This document shows positions 35,155 to 43,880 of a stretch of 64,000 nt of DNA, one piece after another. A program made the position numbers and the translations under genes. The notes under the pieces are model-generated. The model made no database searches and had not been told where the DNA came from. It was given only the letters and a program-made list of their open reading frames with translations. This DNA is from Gracilariopsis chorda. Lineage: Eukaryota > Rhodophyta > Florideophyceae > Gracilariales > Gracilariaceae. How positions within the stretch are numbered: position 1 is the stretch's first letter; the number at the start of each line of letters is the position of its first letter. The stretch covers positions 1-64,000 of the forward strand of contig NBIV01000034.1 of NCBI GenBank assembly GCA_003194525.1. The letters are read 5' to 3'.

Positions 35155-35625
35155 ATGGACCCTCTCCAAACCATGAAGCATTCTTCCCAAGAGCCCATCT
35201 GGCTCCTCGAAACCGACATGAACTTGCGCAGGCATGAGACTACCCCCCAAGACGTGCTTCTGGCCATGATGCTATCAAAGAACCCCAAGCAAGAACTCCT
35301 GTATGCTCCATTGACCATTGATCTCACAGATGGTATCGAGCCCCTCTCAACTGAAGTTCAAGTCACGAATGACAAAAAGAGACGAAAAAAGACCACAACA
35401 AAACGGCAATCATCGGTTTCAAAGAAATCAAAAGCGGTTAAGAAGACAAAAGCAAAAGCAAAAGCAAAAGCAAAAGCAAAACCAAAAGCACAAGAGCCTG
35501 AAAAACAAACCAGTTGCGGAAAAGACAACCGTCTTAAAACGAATGACGTGTGCAGCAACATTCAAACAAGTACAAACAATGGTGACGAACCCATAATGCT
35601 AGCCATACCGACATGGATGTTTTAA
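35155..35625 (+). CDS. Lysine-rich small protein, right copy (156 aa)
   Basis: It differs from the left copy at one visible residue in the basic repeat (AKAKPKA instead of PKPKA). The ATG is at 35155. A TATAAGTA box lies at 34987-34994 and an AATAAA polyadenylation-type signal shortly after the stop (about 35633, in AAATAAAAT). Both copies remain open and nearly identical, which argues that they are expressed genes and not random ORFs. Function unknown; the KA-repeat length is a microsatellite and probably varies. Confidence 0.55.
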   Translation: MDPLQTMKHSSQEPIWLLETDMNLRRHETTPQDVLLAMMLSKNPKQELLYAPLTIDLTDGIEPLSTEVQVTNDKKRRKKTTTKRQSSVSKKSKAVKKTKAKAKAKAKAKPKAQEPEKQTSCGKDNRLKTNDVCSNIQTSTNNGDEPIMLAIPTWMF

Positions 35626-35704
35626 GAAGTAAATAAAATATTCAAAGCTACTTGAGCTCTATCCCTTTAATCTATTCATTCGAGATATCTACAGTCCATA
35701 GGGT

Positions 35705-36954
35705 AAATGGGTCTACATCTTTTAAAAGAATCAAGGTCAGCACATCGCATACGCACGTTTTAATGTATCCAGTTTGAGAGGATGGGCATTCCTCACATTC
35801 CCAGCAGTAGTAACAAACAGCAAGTGAAGGGTAACGATCAAGCGTGATGACAAATTCCGCGAAGTTGAGGAAGGCAAGCTGATCAAGAGAAAGTGAGCGG
35901 GTTTGTGGTCACACTCCGGCACAAGCTAATGCGCCCGAGTCACTTTTGTTACAAATTGAAAAGCTTCCAGGGCATCATGTGCAAGAATAACCTTCTACTT
36001 TCACCGCGCGATGACCCCTTTGGCGATAGTATTGCCGGGAAAGATCGCTATAATTGGCATGTGTCTGCTTCTCAATGGGATTCTCCCCTCGAGAAGGGAC
36101 TAATACCAAATACACGCATTACCAAATCAAGTTGTTTACCCCTGAGGGTGTAATCAGGAGTTGAAGTTTACATGATCTCGAAAAGTTAGAAAAGACAGGG
36201 ATTATTTCATGGGAAGAGTAGACAGAAGCTTAGAATGTTTCTGTGTTGGGGATCGTTTCTCCAGAATGGGAACTCCACATCGCCAGGAGAAGCAAATCTC
36301 GGTTTTGAGGTTCTTTTTGAAACAAGTCTTGCCTCAAGCGCGGCGGCACTACTGTACCTCAGTGGTCTCGCATTGGTATATACTAGAACTTAAGAGACAT
36401 AGACATTCTGTTGCACATGATGCAGTACGCAAATGTGAAACAATTCACATATCCCCTCAAGCTTCACGCTCGTAGAGGTAGTAATCACCGTCAGATTCGA
36501 CAGCACAGGTATGCAGAGCCCTTGTTACTGTTCTTCGGAATACACTGTCTCTCCACTTGAAAATTTTGCGTTCGCATCATCATGATGAAAACATAAGACA
36601 GAAGTTGTTCAAGCATCATATGATCTGCGAATATATACTCGCAGATGCAGGTGTGTGGGAGGAGGTAGAGAATTGGCAAAACGATTCAAAATACAGTACA
36701 GTATATACAATTGATTGTCTCGAATTGGGAAAAGTGCGAACTGTACTGCATTTAGTGGGGGTGTTGTACGATATCTATTTCAAGAATTCTGCAGTTTCCC
36801 GTCTCTTGCCAAGGGTTCACGCCATGTCCTCAAAACCCCGCTTCCACCACATTGTCTTGCAAACGAACAAGATCTGCTCTTCAATACGACATACTTAGCT
36901 AGCAGCGGGAACGAAATCAAGCGATCACCTTCGGCTGGGGAGGTTCAAGTCACG
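35705..36954. other. No gene recognised
   Basis: Between the duplicated gene and clpP. It has short ORFs only. A perfect hairpin (CTGCGA/TCGCAG around an ATATATAC loop, 36626-36645) is the one visible structure. The last few hundred bases are presumably the clpP promoter. Confidence 0.4.
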
Positions 36955-37698
36955 ATGCTGCGATCATTCACTAGTCTCTTCTACCTTGCCCCATGTGCTC
37001 GAAAACATGCACAGCACGCTCTTGTTTATAACAGACGACTCTCTCCTCACACTCGCCAGAACAGGTTCGAAGCATCTCTATCCACGCTAGTACCTATGGT
37101 TCTCGAGCAAACGCCCCGTGGGGAGCGAGTTTTTGATATCTACTCTCGTTTGTTGAAGGAACATATAATCTGTCTTAATGGACCCATAAACGATTCCATG
37201 GCGTCCTTGGTTGTAGCCCAGTTGCTTTTCCTTGAGGCGGAAAACCCTTCGCGACCGATATCCATGTACATCAATTCTCCGGGGGGAGTTGTCACCGCTG
37301 GACTTGCCATCTACGACACTATGCAGTATGTGGCGCCCGACATCGCCACGCTTTGCGTAGGACAAGCGTGTTCCATGGCTTCACTCTTGCTGGCGGCTGG
37401 TGCATCAGGACAACGTCGTGCTCTTCCAAATGCACGCGTCATGATCCACCAACCAAGTGGCGGGGCGCAAGGACAAGCAAGCGATATAGCGATTCACGCC
37501 ACAGAAATTTTGAACCTCAGAAAGCGTCTCAATGATATCTATGTTAAGCATACAGGCCGCGACCTCAAAGAGGTCGAGTCCAGGATGGAGAGAGATCACT
37601 TCATGTCGGCGGAGGAGGCCACTCAGTTTGGTCTCATCGATGAAGTGGTGCACCCACGCTCAAAGGATATGCATTCCGTCTCCGCCCAATCCGCTTAG
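36955..37698 (+). CDS. clpP: ATP-dependent Clp protease proteolytic subunit, mitochondrial type
   Basis: 247 residues from the ATG at 36955. The frame is open further upstream, but this start gives the expected length and a basic, Ser/Arg-rich leader without acidic residues ([20 protein letters not shown]...) typical of a mitochondrial presequence. The mature part begins near [23 protein letters not shown]. The catalytic triad is visible: Ser140 in [15 protein letters not shown], His165 in [10 protein letters not shown], Asp214 in [12 protein letters not shown]. ClpP forms a double heptamer barrel and degrades proteins fed by ClpX. No intron. The gene is convergent with the dynamin gene (278 bp between stops). 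A chloroplast location is possible but plastid ClpP is often plastid-encoded; the bacterial-like motifs do not settle this. Confidence 0.92.
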   Translation: MLRSFTSLFYLAPCARKHAQHALVYNRRLSPHTRQNRFEASLSTLVPMVLEQTPRGERVFDIYSRLLKEHIICLNGPINDSMASLVVAQLLFLEAENPSRPISMYINSPGGVVTAGLAIYDTMQYVAPDIATLCVGQACSMASLLLAAGASGQRRALPNARVMIHQPSGGAQGQASDIAIHATEILNLRKRLNDIYVKHTGRDLKEVESRMERDHFMSAEEATQFGLIDEVVHPRSKDMHSVSAQSA

Positions 37699-37975
37699 TA
37701 TCCAATATGCGCTCATAGTGTGAGATACGCCCATCCACGCTTATCACTTCTTTTCCGCAAGAACGTGTGGAATCTGAAGAGCATGACTGCTGCTTTGTGA
37801 TCACAACTCATGCCCGTATTGCGAAAGCTTGGAACTGCATTTAGGTACTTATACATCATTCGCGAGCAAGCTCCACATATGCAGTAAGGCAATGAGCTTG
37901 CTCATGTGTTGTCCATACGATAGGGAATGTTTCTGTCTTCTTTGAATTACTTGAACCCCACTTTGCTGCTTGTGG

Positions 37976-40165
37976 TTAATGCACATCTCGTATTTCGTTC
38001 ACTTCCGACAATGCCTGCTCCAGAAGCGATTCAACTGCTTTCATATCCTTCCGCCTTTCTGTGGTTTCCGAAGACTCTACCATCAGCTTCTCAATTATGT
38101 TCGGCCTGTACAGCTTTTTCACAAGCACAGATTGTAAAGCATCCTTTGATCGCTGCACGAGAAACGTAATGATCGCCTTTGGAACCATGTCTTGCATGCG
38201 TTTCCTAACTATGTTGAAGTAGCTCTCTAGCAATGTGCGCAGAATTTCAAGCTCTTGCTGTTCTTCATCTGAGAGAAAATCCATGTTGGAAACTCGAATA
38301 TGATCCGGGGTCTGATCATCCGAATTTGCAAAGCTGTCCTGCAATCCTCTTCCACTGCTTGCCGTTCCTCGCGCGCGTCGCCGACTTGTCGCAAGATACG
38401 GCTCCGGACCACCACGGCCGTTATCGTTTGCGATACCGTTCGATGAAGCTCGATTTTGATGAGCTGGGTTGGCTTGCTGGCCTAACAGATTCTTCTCAAC
38501 CCAGGCATCTTGATGCACCTCACGATGACCGTACCGCGCGGGCTTACCGGATAAAATATTATCATACCCAGGTCCATCCGACCCAGAAACCGAGCCTCGA
38601 CTCATCATGGCGCGCTCCACAATAGCTGCCAACGCCTGCTTTCCGCCCACAAAATCGGGATGCCATGTGTTTATATAACTCATTTCCATCTCAATCAGGT
38701 TGTGGATCATTTCAACGGTGGGGGTCTTACGCTCGCGCAAAAGCTTTAGTGTGGTGTCAAACACTTCCATTCTGAGCCGATGAAATCTTGCCAGTTCAGG
38801 GCTTTCAACCACTTCCGCTAGACGTGTAAGTTCATCATAAACCATATCTACGCACGCCAGTGATGGGTCCAGAAACATGTTTATCTGTCGTTTAACCAGA
38901 AGCTCAAATGCCGACTCTGGAATGAAAAGTGGGGTTCGATGCCCTGTTGCGTTTCTTAAAGCAGTTCTGATTTCTTCAGTTCCCAGTGAATCGAACGGAT
39001 CCATGTTAGCGAGTTGTCGTCCGAACTTGTCATGAAAGATAAAGCTAATACGGGCACCACCCGCAAGTTCATTTGTTGCGATTGGGGCTTTTGGTCGGCC
39101 GTCAATGGCATCACTAAAGGCAGAGGCATAGTTAGTCAGAAGATGCAACAGAGTACCACTTGAATCATCTGCGCCACAGACTTCAGGACCCAGGGAAGCA
39201 AGTTGTTCACGCACGTCTGAAAGCTGGGTGGTAATCTTGGTTCGAATCGACGGCAAGACATTTCTAATGTGTTCCATGAGCATAGCGCTTAGCAATTCAG
39301 CCAGGTATTGCGAACCCATTTTAGCAGCGTATGGTGCGTATACGGGGTGGCTTTGGAAAAATGCTTTCTCTGCTACTCTAGCTTGCGTGACAGTTGCCTT
39401 TGTGTCGAGATCTGCCTGTGATCTGTTGACGACTCCTACATAACCGCGGCGTAATGGAATGATGCGGCCTAGGAGCATGTCCAGCGCATTCGTGCCGGCA
39501 TCCATAAGGTCTAGCTTGGTGACCACGCCAAGAGTTCTTAGCCCTTGCGGATCGACGCGGCCTGCCATTTGCAGCGCGTCAGAAGTGGCTATGTCTGTGT
39601 TTGCAGGATGAACGGCGAGAATGATTGTGTTAGGTTTCTCAATGTAAGAATATATCATGGCTCTCACAAGTTTTTCTATATCGGGCGGTTGATCTCCGAC
39701 AGGAACTTTGGTGAGGCCCGGCAGATCGATGAGAGTTAGGTCGACGACTTGGGTCGAGAAAACCTTCATGATTACAGCGGTTGGAGTAAGCTTCTTATTC
39801 TTGCCGGCGACTCGTTCAGTCTCGCGTATGATCTCTGCCTGAATGTCAGCTTCGGTTTCAAAACGTTTGTCAGGGGCGTGTAGAAACTCTACCCATCTTT
39901 GGGCAGGTTGAGAGTCATCAACGGTGCGGATTTTGTTCAGTTGGATGAGAATCGGACTTCTGGTAACGACACCAGTTCCGCGGGGCAAAAAATCGAATCC
40001 GACAATGGACTCCAGAACGGAGCTTTTCCCGGAAGATTGTGACCCGACAACAACAATTTGGGGAAGATCGATTGGGTCGGCTAGACCGCATCTCTGGAAG
40101 ATATTGTGAAGCTTGTTGACGACGGGGAGAAGCCGGTCGATAGCAACGGTACAAGACACTGTCAT
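37976..40165 (-). CDS. Dynamin-related GTPase, DRP1/Dnm1 type
   Basis: 729 residues from ATG 40165; an upstream in-frame codon at 40309 is non-ATG and the extra 48 residues do not fit the family. GTPase motifs: G1 GSQSSGKSS (41-49), G3 DLPG (147-150), G4 TKLD (216-219), after a typical MTVSCTVAIDRLLPVVNKLHNIF start. The middle/stalk region follows. A low-complexity linker (about 520-610) replaces a PH domain. The GTPase effector domain closes the protein (YFNIVRKRMQDMVPKAIITFLV... LSEVNEIRDVH). There is no PH or proline-rich tail, so it belongs to the mitochondrial/peroxisomal fission class, not endocytic dynamins. It acts as a self-assembling membrane-constricting GTPase. Head-to-head with the SURF2 gene. 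Confidence 0.95.
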   Translation of the reverse strand: MTVSCTVAIDRLLPVVNKLHNIFQRCGLADPIDLPQIVVVGSQSSGKSSVLESIVGFDFLPRGTGVVTRSPILIQLNKIRTVDDSQPAQRWVEFLHAPDKRFETEADIQAEIIRETERVAGKNKKLTPTAVIMKVFSTQVVDLTLIDLPGLTKVPVGDQPPDIEKLVRAMIYSYIEKPNTIILAVHPANTDIATSDALQMAGRVDPQGLRTLGVVTKLDLMDAGTNALDMLLGRIIPLRRGYVGVVNRSQADLDTKATVTQARVAEKAFFQSHPVYAPYAAKMGSQYLAELLSAMLMEHIRNVLPSIRTKITTQLSDVREQLASLGPEVCGADDSSGTLLHLLTNYASAFSDAIDGRPKAPIATNELAGGARISFIFHDKFGRQLANMDPFDSLGTEEIRTALRNATGHRTPLFIPESAFELLVKRQINMFLDPSLACVDMVYDELTRLAEVVESPELARFHRLRMEVFDTTLKLLRERKTPTVEMIHNLIEMEMSYINTWHPDFVGGKQALAAIVERAMMSRGSVSGSDGPGYDNILSGKPARYGHREVHQDAWVEKNLLGQQANPAHQNRASSNGIANDNGRGGPEPYLATSRRRARGTASSGRGLQDSFANSDDQTPDHIRVSNMDFLSDEEQQELEILRTLLESYFNIVRKRMQDMVPKAIITFLVQRSKDALQSVLVKKLYRPNIIEKLMVESSETTERRKDMKAVESLLEQALSEVNEIRDVH

Positions 40166-40575
40166 GTTGGCTAATGGGGAAAAATGGAATTTTTGCAGAG
40201 TGTGTGAAGGAAGTTCTGGGGGAAGAACGCATGGAAGTGCGGAAGAAGCATCGATGGAGGCGGCGCAGGGGGAAGGGCGCTGGTCTCTGGTGGGCAACGA
40301 CAACGGCACACGTGACGGTGATGTGCATCTTCTTGGACGTGGGAGGCATCAAAGTCTGTCGTCAGCGCACCAACACGACTGACACCTTGACAGCTCAAGA
40401 GCGCTTTACATGTCACAACGCGTCGGGATCAATACGGGTACAGCGCTCGCGTCTTGCGCCGCGGCAGTTCCTCGCTGAACAGCTTGCAACTCGGTGGAGC
40501 AGTGAAGCACGAGTAGATGGATACGAACGTGCATCTGCAAAGCAGCGAACAGCAAACTTTCTTATCTCGGTCGTA

Positions 40576-41409
40576 ATGCTGCCAACGTCAGAAGCAGCCA
40601 TGTACGCCAAGGAGCATCCCGACTCCACAACGCTGCTACCAAATGGCAAAATCCGCTTCATTCAAACAGGAATGGAATTCCCTGCCAATGTTCAAACATC
40701 TGCCCTGAAGGCATATGTCGATGGCAAGGCGTTCCGTCGAGCGGTTGCAAAGAAGATTAACGACGCGTACGAATTTGATCAACATGTTCCGTATATTATA
40801 CCGCACCCGCACAAGGACAAGAAGCACTTTTTGTACTGCACATTGACCGGTTGTACACTGCCTCGAAGTAGGGATGTGCTTGTTAATCATACGAATGGAA
40901 AAAGATTTAAAAGAAGGTTTCAAGAGGCTGAGAAGAAGCGTCTGGAACGGGAGCAACGTGAGTTGAAGAAGAAGCAGAAGAAGAAGAAGAAGAAGAAGAA
41001 GAAGAAGAAGACAGAGGGGGGGGCAGAGGGCGGGAACAAAGACGACGAGCCTATGGATGACGGCACTAAGGAGAACGACGTACTGGATGGAATCCTCTCC
41101 AGTGACGATGAAAGCGCGGACAGTTCTGATGATGAAGGGGAAGGTAAGGAAGAGGACGAAACATTCTGGACCAGGGGCAAGCAGAGAACTGAAGCTCCAT
41201 CCGACGAAGACCAAATCATGGAGGACGAGGACGACTTTCAGCGCGAGCAAAAAGGGCAGCAAGAAGGCAGCAAAAGCAATTCAGAAAACAACCTGTCGCT
41301 ATTGTCTATCAAGCAAAGGGCAAGGAAGAGACAGCGTGAGAAGATGAAACTGCAAAAGAAAGTTAGACGCGACGCGCAACGTCGCAAACGTGACGCCATG
41401 CAAAGCTGA
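40576..41409 (+). CDS. SURF2 (Surfeit locus 2) family protein
   Basis: 277 residues from ATG 40576. The start was chosen because MLPTSEAAMYAKEHPD aligns with the N-terminus of SURF2 proteins; the frame is open 400 bp further up without homology. Family features are KIRFIQTGMEFP, LKAYVDGKAFRRAV, a KKHFLYCTLTG segment, LVNHTNGKRFKRRF, and later an acidic region followed by FWTRG. A lysine run (about residues 133-145, coded by an AAG microsatellite at 40970-41009) and a basic C-terminus suggest nuclear or nucleolar location. SURF2 is linked to the 5S RNP and ribosome-assembly checkpoint in humans; the molecular role here is not known. It shares a 410-bp intergenic region with the dynamin gene. 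No intron. Confidence 0.85.
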   Translation: MLPTSEAAMYAKEHPDSTTLLPNGKIRFIQTGMEFPANVQTSALKAYVDGKAFRRAVAKKINDAYEFDQHVPYIIPHPHKDKKHFLYCTLTGCTLPRSRDVLVNHTNGKRFKRRFQEAEKKRLEREQRELKKKQKKKKKKKKKKKTEGGAEGGNKDDEPMDDGTKENDVLDGILSSDDESADSSDDEGEGKEEDETFWTRGKQRTEAPSDEDQIMEDEDDFQREQKGQQEGSKSNSENNLSLLSIKQRARKRQREKMKLQKKVRRDAQRRKRDAMQS

Positions 41410-42041
41410 TAGTTTCTATGGGCCGTTCGCGCTGGGTGCAGTGCGTTTGAATATGCGCAAACACGTAACCAACAATATGCGTATGTCCGTTGTAGCACAT
41501 GATAAAAGAAGGACTGCGACATTGTGGGGAGCAATGTTGGTGGCATGCAAACGGTGTTGCCTTCAAATAGGGGTATCAGTTGGTGCTTGCTTGGTCGAGA
41601 ATGCTGTGTGCTGAACTTTTTGCGTGTTGATGGAAGCTGTTGATGTAGATTGCGGGTTGGTTGTCATATGAAGCATAGAGGAATAAGAACGAGAAGCAAG
41701 CTTGCGTTTGTTTTTTCAAGATGTGGAACTGCGCGTAGGTAGATATGCTCATATAGAACACGTCATGCAGTAGATTGAGGACTGATGAAATGACGGGAGT
41801 AAACGCAAAACGGTGCAGCAACATGCACAGAAATCAACATGAATACTTAAGAAAGATGTAGAACAAACAATACACGGAAGCAAGCACAAGTGCACAAGGC
41901 TAGAGAGGAGAGTTTGAAGCAAGATAGAAGAGCGCGGCGATTTTGGTTGTGAATGTTTACAAACAGTAGCAGTCGATTGTAGCTACTGCGGTTGCTCCTT
42001 CAGAGAAAAAAGAAAACGAGTAGGAGCGCGTGGCTAAGCGG

Positions 42042-43508
42042 CTATGAGACGTTTTCCGGAAGACTGGATGTGTCGAAATCGACGTCAACTTGGATGTCGA
42101 GGTCCATCAAATCATCGTCTTCCGCGTGCATGTTCGGAGAAAAGTGCGGAGATTCGGAGGGTGAGTGGATACGATGTGATGAACGGAGTGGCGGTGGTGA
42201 GGGTGGTGATGGGGGAGGAATAGAATGTTGGTGGATGGATGGAGGCAGGGACGGTGATGGGAAAATCGAGGGTGGCTGGGAGAGAAGGCGGTGTTGTTGC
42301 GGAGGAAAATGTGGAAAGTGGTGAAAGTGCAATTGTTCGTAACATGTGAGGTCGATTTGGGCGTGCTCGGCGGGGCTTTGTGGTGGGGTGGGGCTTCGTG
42401 GGTGGGCGCGGTTTTGTGGTTGGGTAGGGTTTGGGTTCAGGTGGGAGGGGGTGGGGGAGGAAGAGGAGGAGGAGGAGGAGGAGGAGGAGGAGGAGGAGGA
42501 TTTTGACGTGGCGGCGATCTGGCGGATTATGTGGGCCCATATGGAATGGCGATCGACGGGGAGACGGGGGTTTGGAAGGGTTGGGACTCGGATGGGCTCC
42601 TTTTGGGGCGGGTTTAGTGCGGTAGTGGGAGGGCGTATTCTGATGCGGGCGTTGAGCGGAGGTGGGGTGGGTTTGGGGATGGGTTTGACTTTGAGGTTTG
42701 GTGCAGGCGAGGGTGGTTGTTGTTGAGAGGAGGAGGGGGATGGAGAAGAAGAGCTGACAGTGGAGTGGTCGGTGAGGCGCATCATGACGAGTTTCTTGGG
42801 CGGGAGGCGAGGCGGCGGGGGTGGGGAGGGGCGGGTGAGCATTGCGACGACATCGGTCTCCGAGTAAAGCGAGAAAGGGCGCGGCAGATGAAGAGTAAGG
42901 CGCGAAGAGTCGGGGGAGTGAGTGATTCGCGGGTGGGCGGCGGCGGTGAGAAGCACGAACGGGAAGGGCAAGACGGGGCGGGGCGCAAGTGAGCGCGGCA
43001 CGGTCTGCGTGCGCAAGAAGGCATGGAAGGCGTTAATGGAGTGTATGAGGGCGGTCAAGCGCGATCGTTTCCTCTGCAGCAGCAGCTGCTTGTGGTTGAG
43101 CAGCCGTTTCAACGCGGTGACGTCGGGCAGCAAATGGTGCACGCCGAGCCAGTGCAAGAGCTTGCCGCGCTTGCGAATGGTGCCGACGGCGGTCATGACC
43201 TTGAGCGCGTCGTACACTCTGCGGCGGGCGTTGCGTTCCACGGCGTGAAGGTCGCGGTGGGAGACGTGGTGGCGCATGCCGTTGATGGCGGCGAGGGCGA
43301 CTTCGTCGGCGACGCGCGCGTAGGGGCGGACGGGGGGGGTGGCGGTGGTGAGCTTGTTGACGAGCGTGACGGCGGTCCATCGCAGGTTCTTGGAGAAGGG
43401 GGGGTGCACGACGTGGGGGAGGGCGGGGGTTGCGAGCGACTGCGAGGAGGGGGGGGTGGAACGGCGGCGACGGGGAGCGCTGACGCGCTTGGGTCCGGGC
43501 AGCGTCAT
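42042..43508 (-). CDS. DP-type partner of E2F (winged-helix transcription factor)
   Basis: 488 residues from ATG 43508 (MTLPGPKRVS); earlier in-frame sequence is Arg-rich and unlikely to be coding. Winged-helix DNA-binding domain at about 41-123: LRWTAVTLVNKL, RVADEVALAAING, and the signature RRRVYDALKVM (96-105 area), then IRKRGKLLHWLG. Next come a dimerisation coiled coil (LLNHKQLLLQRKRSRLTALIHSINAF, 136-161) and the DP-conserved box (VLPFPFVLLTAA, ETDVVAML). The C-terminal half is Pro/Ser-rich with a serine run (GGA microsatellite, about 42464-42501) and an acidic tail (DDDLMDLDIQVDVDFD). DP proteins pair with E2F to control S-phase genes. An E2F consensus stands in its own upstream region. 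Convergent with SURF2. Confidence 0.85.
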   Translation of the reverse strand: MTLPGPKRVSAPRRRRSTPPSSQSLATPALPHVVHPPFSKNLRWTAVTLVNKLTTATPPVRPYARVADEVALAAINGMRHHVSHRDLHAVERNARRRVYDALKVMTAVGTIRKRGKLLHWLGVHHLLPDVTALKRLLNHKQLLLQRKRSRLTALIHSINAFHAFLRTQTVPRSLAPRPVLPFPFVLLTAAAHPRITHSPDSSRLTLHLPRPFSLYSETDVVAMLTRPSPPPPPRLPPKKLVMMRLTDHSTVSSSSPSPSSSQQQPPSPAPNLKVKPIPKPTPPPLNARIRIRPPTTALNPPQKEPIRVPTLPNPRLPVDRHSIWAHIIRQIAATSKSSSSSSSSSSSSSSSPTPSHLNPNPTQPQNRAHPRSPTPPQSPAEHAQIDLTCYEQLHFHHFPHFPPQQHRLLSQPPSIFPSPSLPPSIHQHSIPPPSPPSPPPLRSSHRIHSPSESPHFSPNMHAEDDDLMDLDIQVDVDFDTSSLPENVS

Positions 43509-43651
43509 ACTGATGGGGACGGGGATGGGCGTGGGGCGTGGGGGGGTGGGGGCGCGGACGACAAGGGCGCAGGCGCGTGGAGCGAAGCGGCGACACAAAT
43601 ACGCGCGTCCGGTTCGCATTGCGGATGCGCATCGTTTCGCTGCGCGCGTTG

Positions 43652-43659
43652 GCGCCAAA
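43652..43659 (-). promoter_or_regulatory. E2F/DP consensus site upstream of the DP gene
   Basis: GCGCCAAA is the complement of TTTGGCGC, a perfect TTTSSCGC site. Near-matches follow at once (ACGCCAAAA, ACGCCGAAAC), giving a small cluster at 43651-43678. It lies 143 bp upstream of the DP ATG and 200 bp upstream of the divergent BED gene. This fits autoregulation, which is inference. Confidence 0.45.
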
Positions 43660-43816
43660 ACGCCAAAACGCCGAAACGCAAGCGCGCGCGACGACACGTG
43701 CGACGACGTGTCGCCACGTGTGAGCGCAGATCCGGTCGGGGTATCCGGGAGCCGATGTTTCGGGGGGGGGGGGAACGGTGATGTGGCGCGCGCGCGCACG
43801 CCTTTTTGTGGTGGTT

Positions 43817-43880
43817 GATATACGTGTACCAGCTGCGACTATCATCAGTTGACACCGGACATGTGGCGTAGTCGTTTTGT
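43817..43880 (+). repeat. Inverted repeat flanking the BED gene, left copy
   Basis: The outer 26 bp (43817-43842) are a perfect reverse complement of 45306-45331. The next ~40 bp match at about 80-85 percent after a 7-bp indel. It includes the BED gene's start codon at 43861, a CAGCTG E-box and an ACGTG core. Confidence 0.85.

Larger units (their letters stand above)
33443..35704. repeat. Large inverted duplication (two ~929-bp arms, ~405-bp spacer)
   Basis: Left arm 33443-34371 and right arm 34777-35704 are near-perfect reverse complements; differences are visible at only a few sites (for example in the KA-coding repeat and at the inner ends). Each arm holds a complete copy of the same small gene pointing outward, with its promoter near the centre. 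The spacer 34372-34776 contains a third copy of about 58 bp of arm sequence (34697-34754 matches 34929-34986). The high identity implies recent duplication or ongoing gene conversion. Confidence 0.95.

Noticed and set aside
40174-40575. Upstream extension of the SURF2 frame to 40174
   Set aside because: The extension overlaps the region beside the dynamin start and has no family similarity; the ATG at 40576 aligns with SURF2 N-termini.
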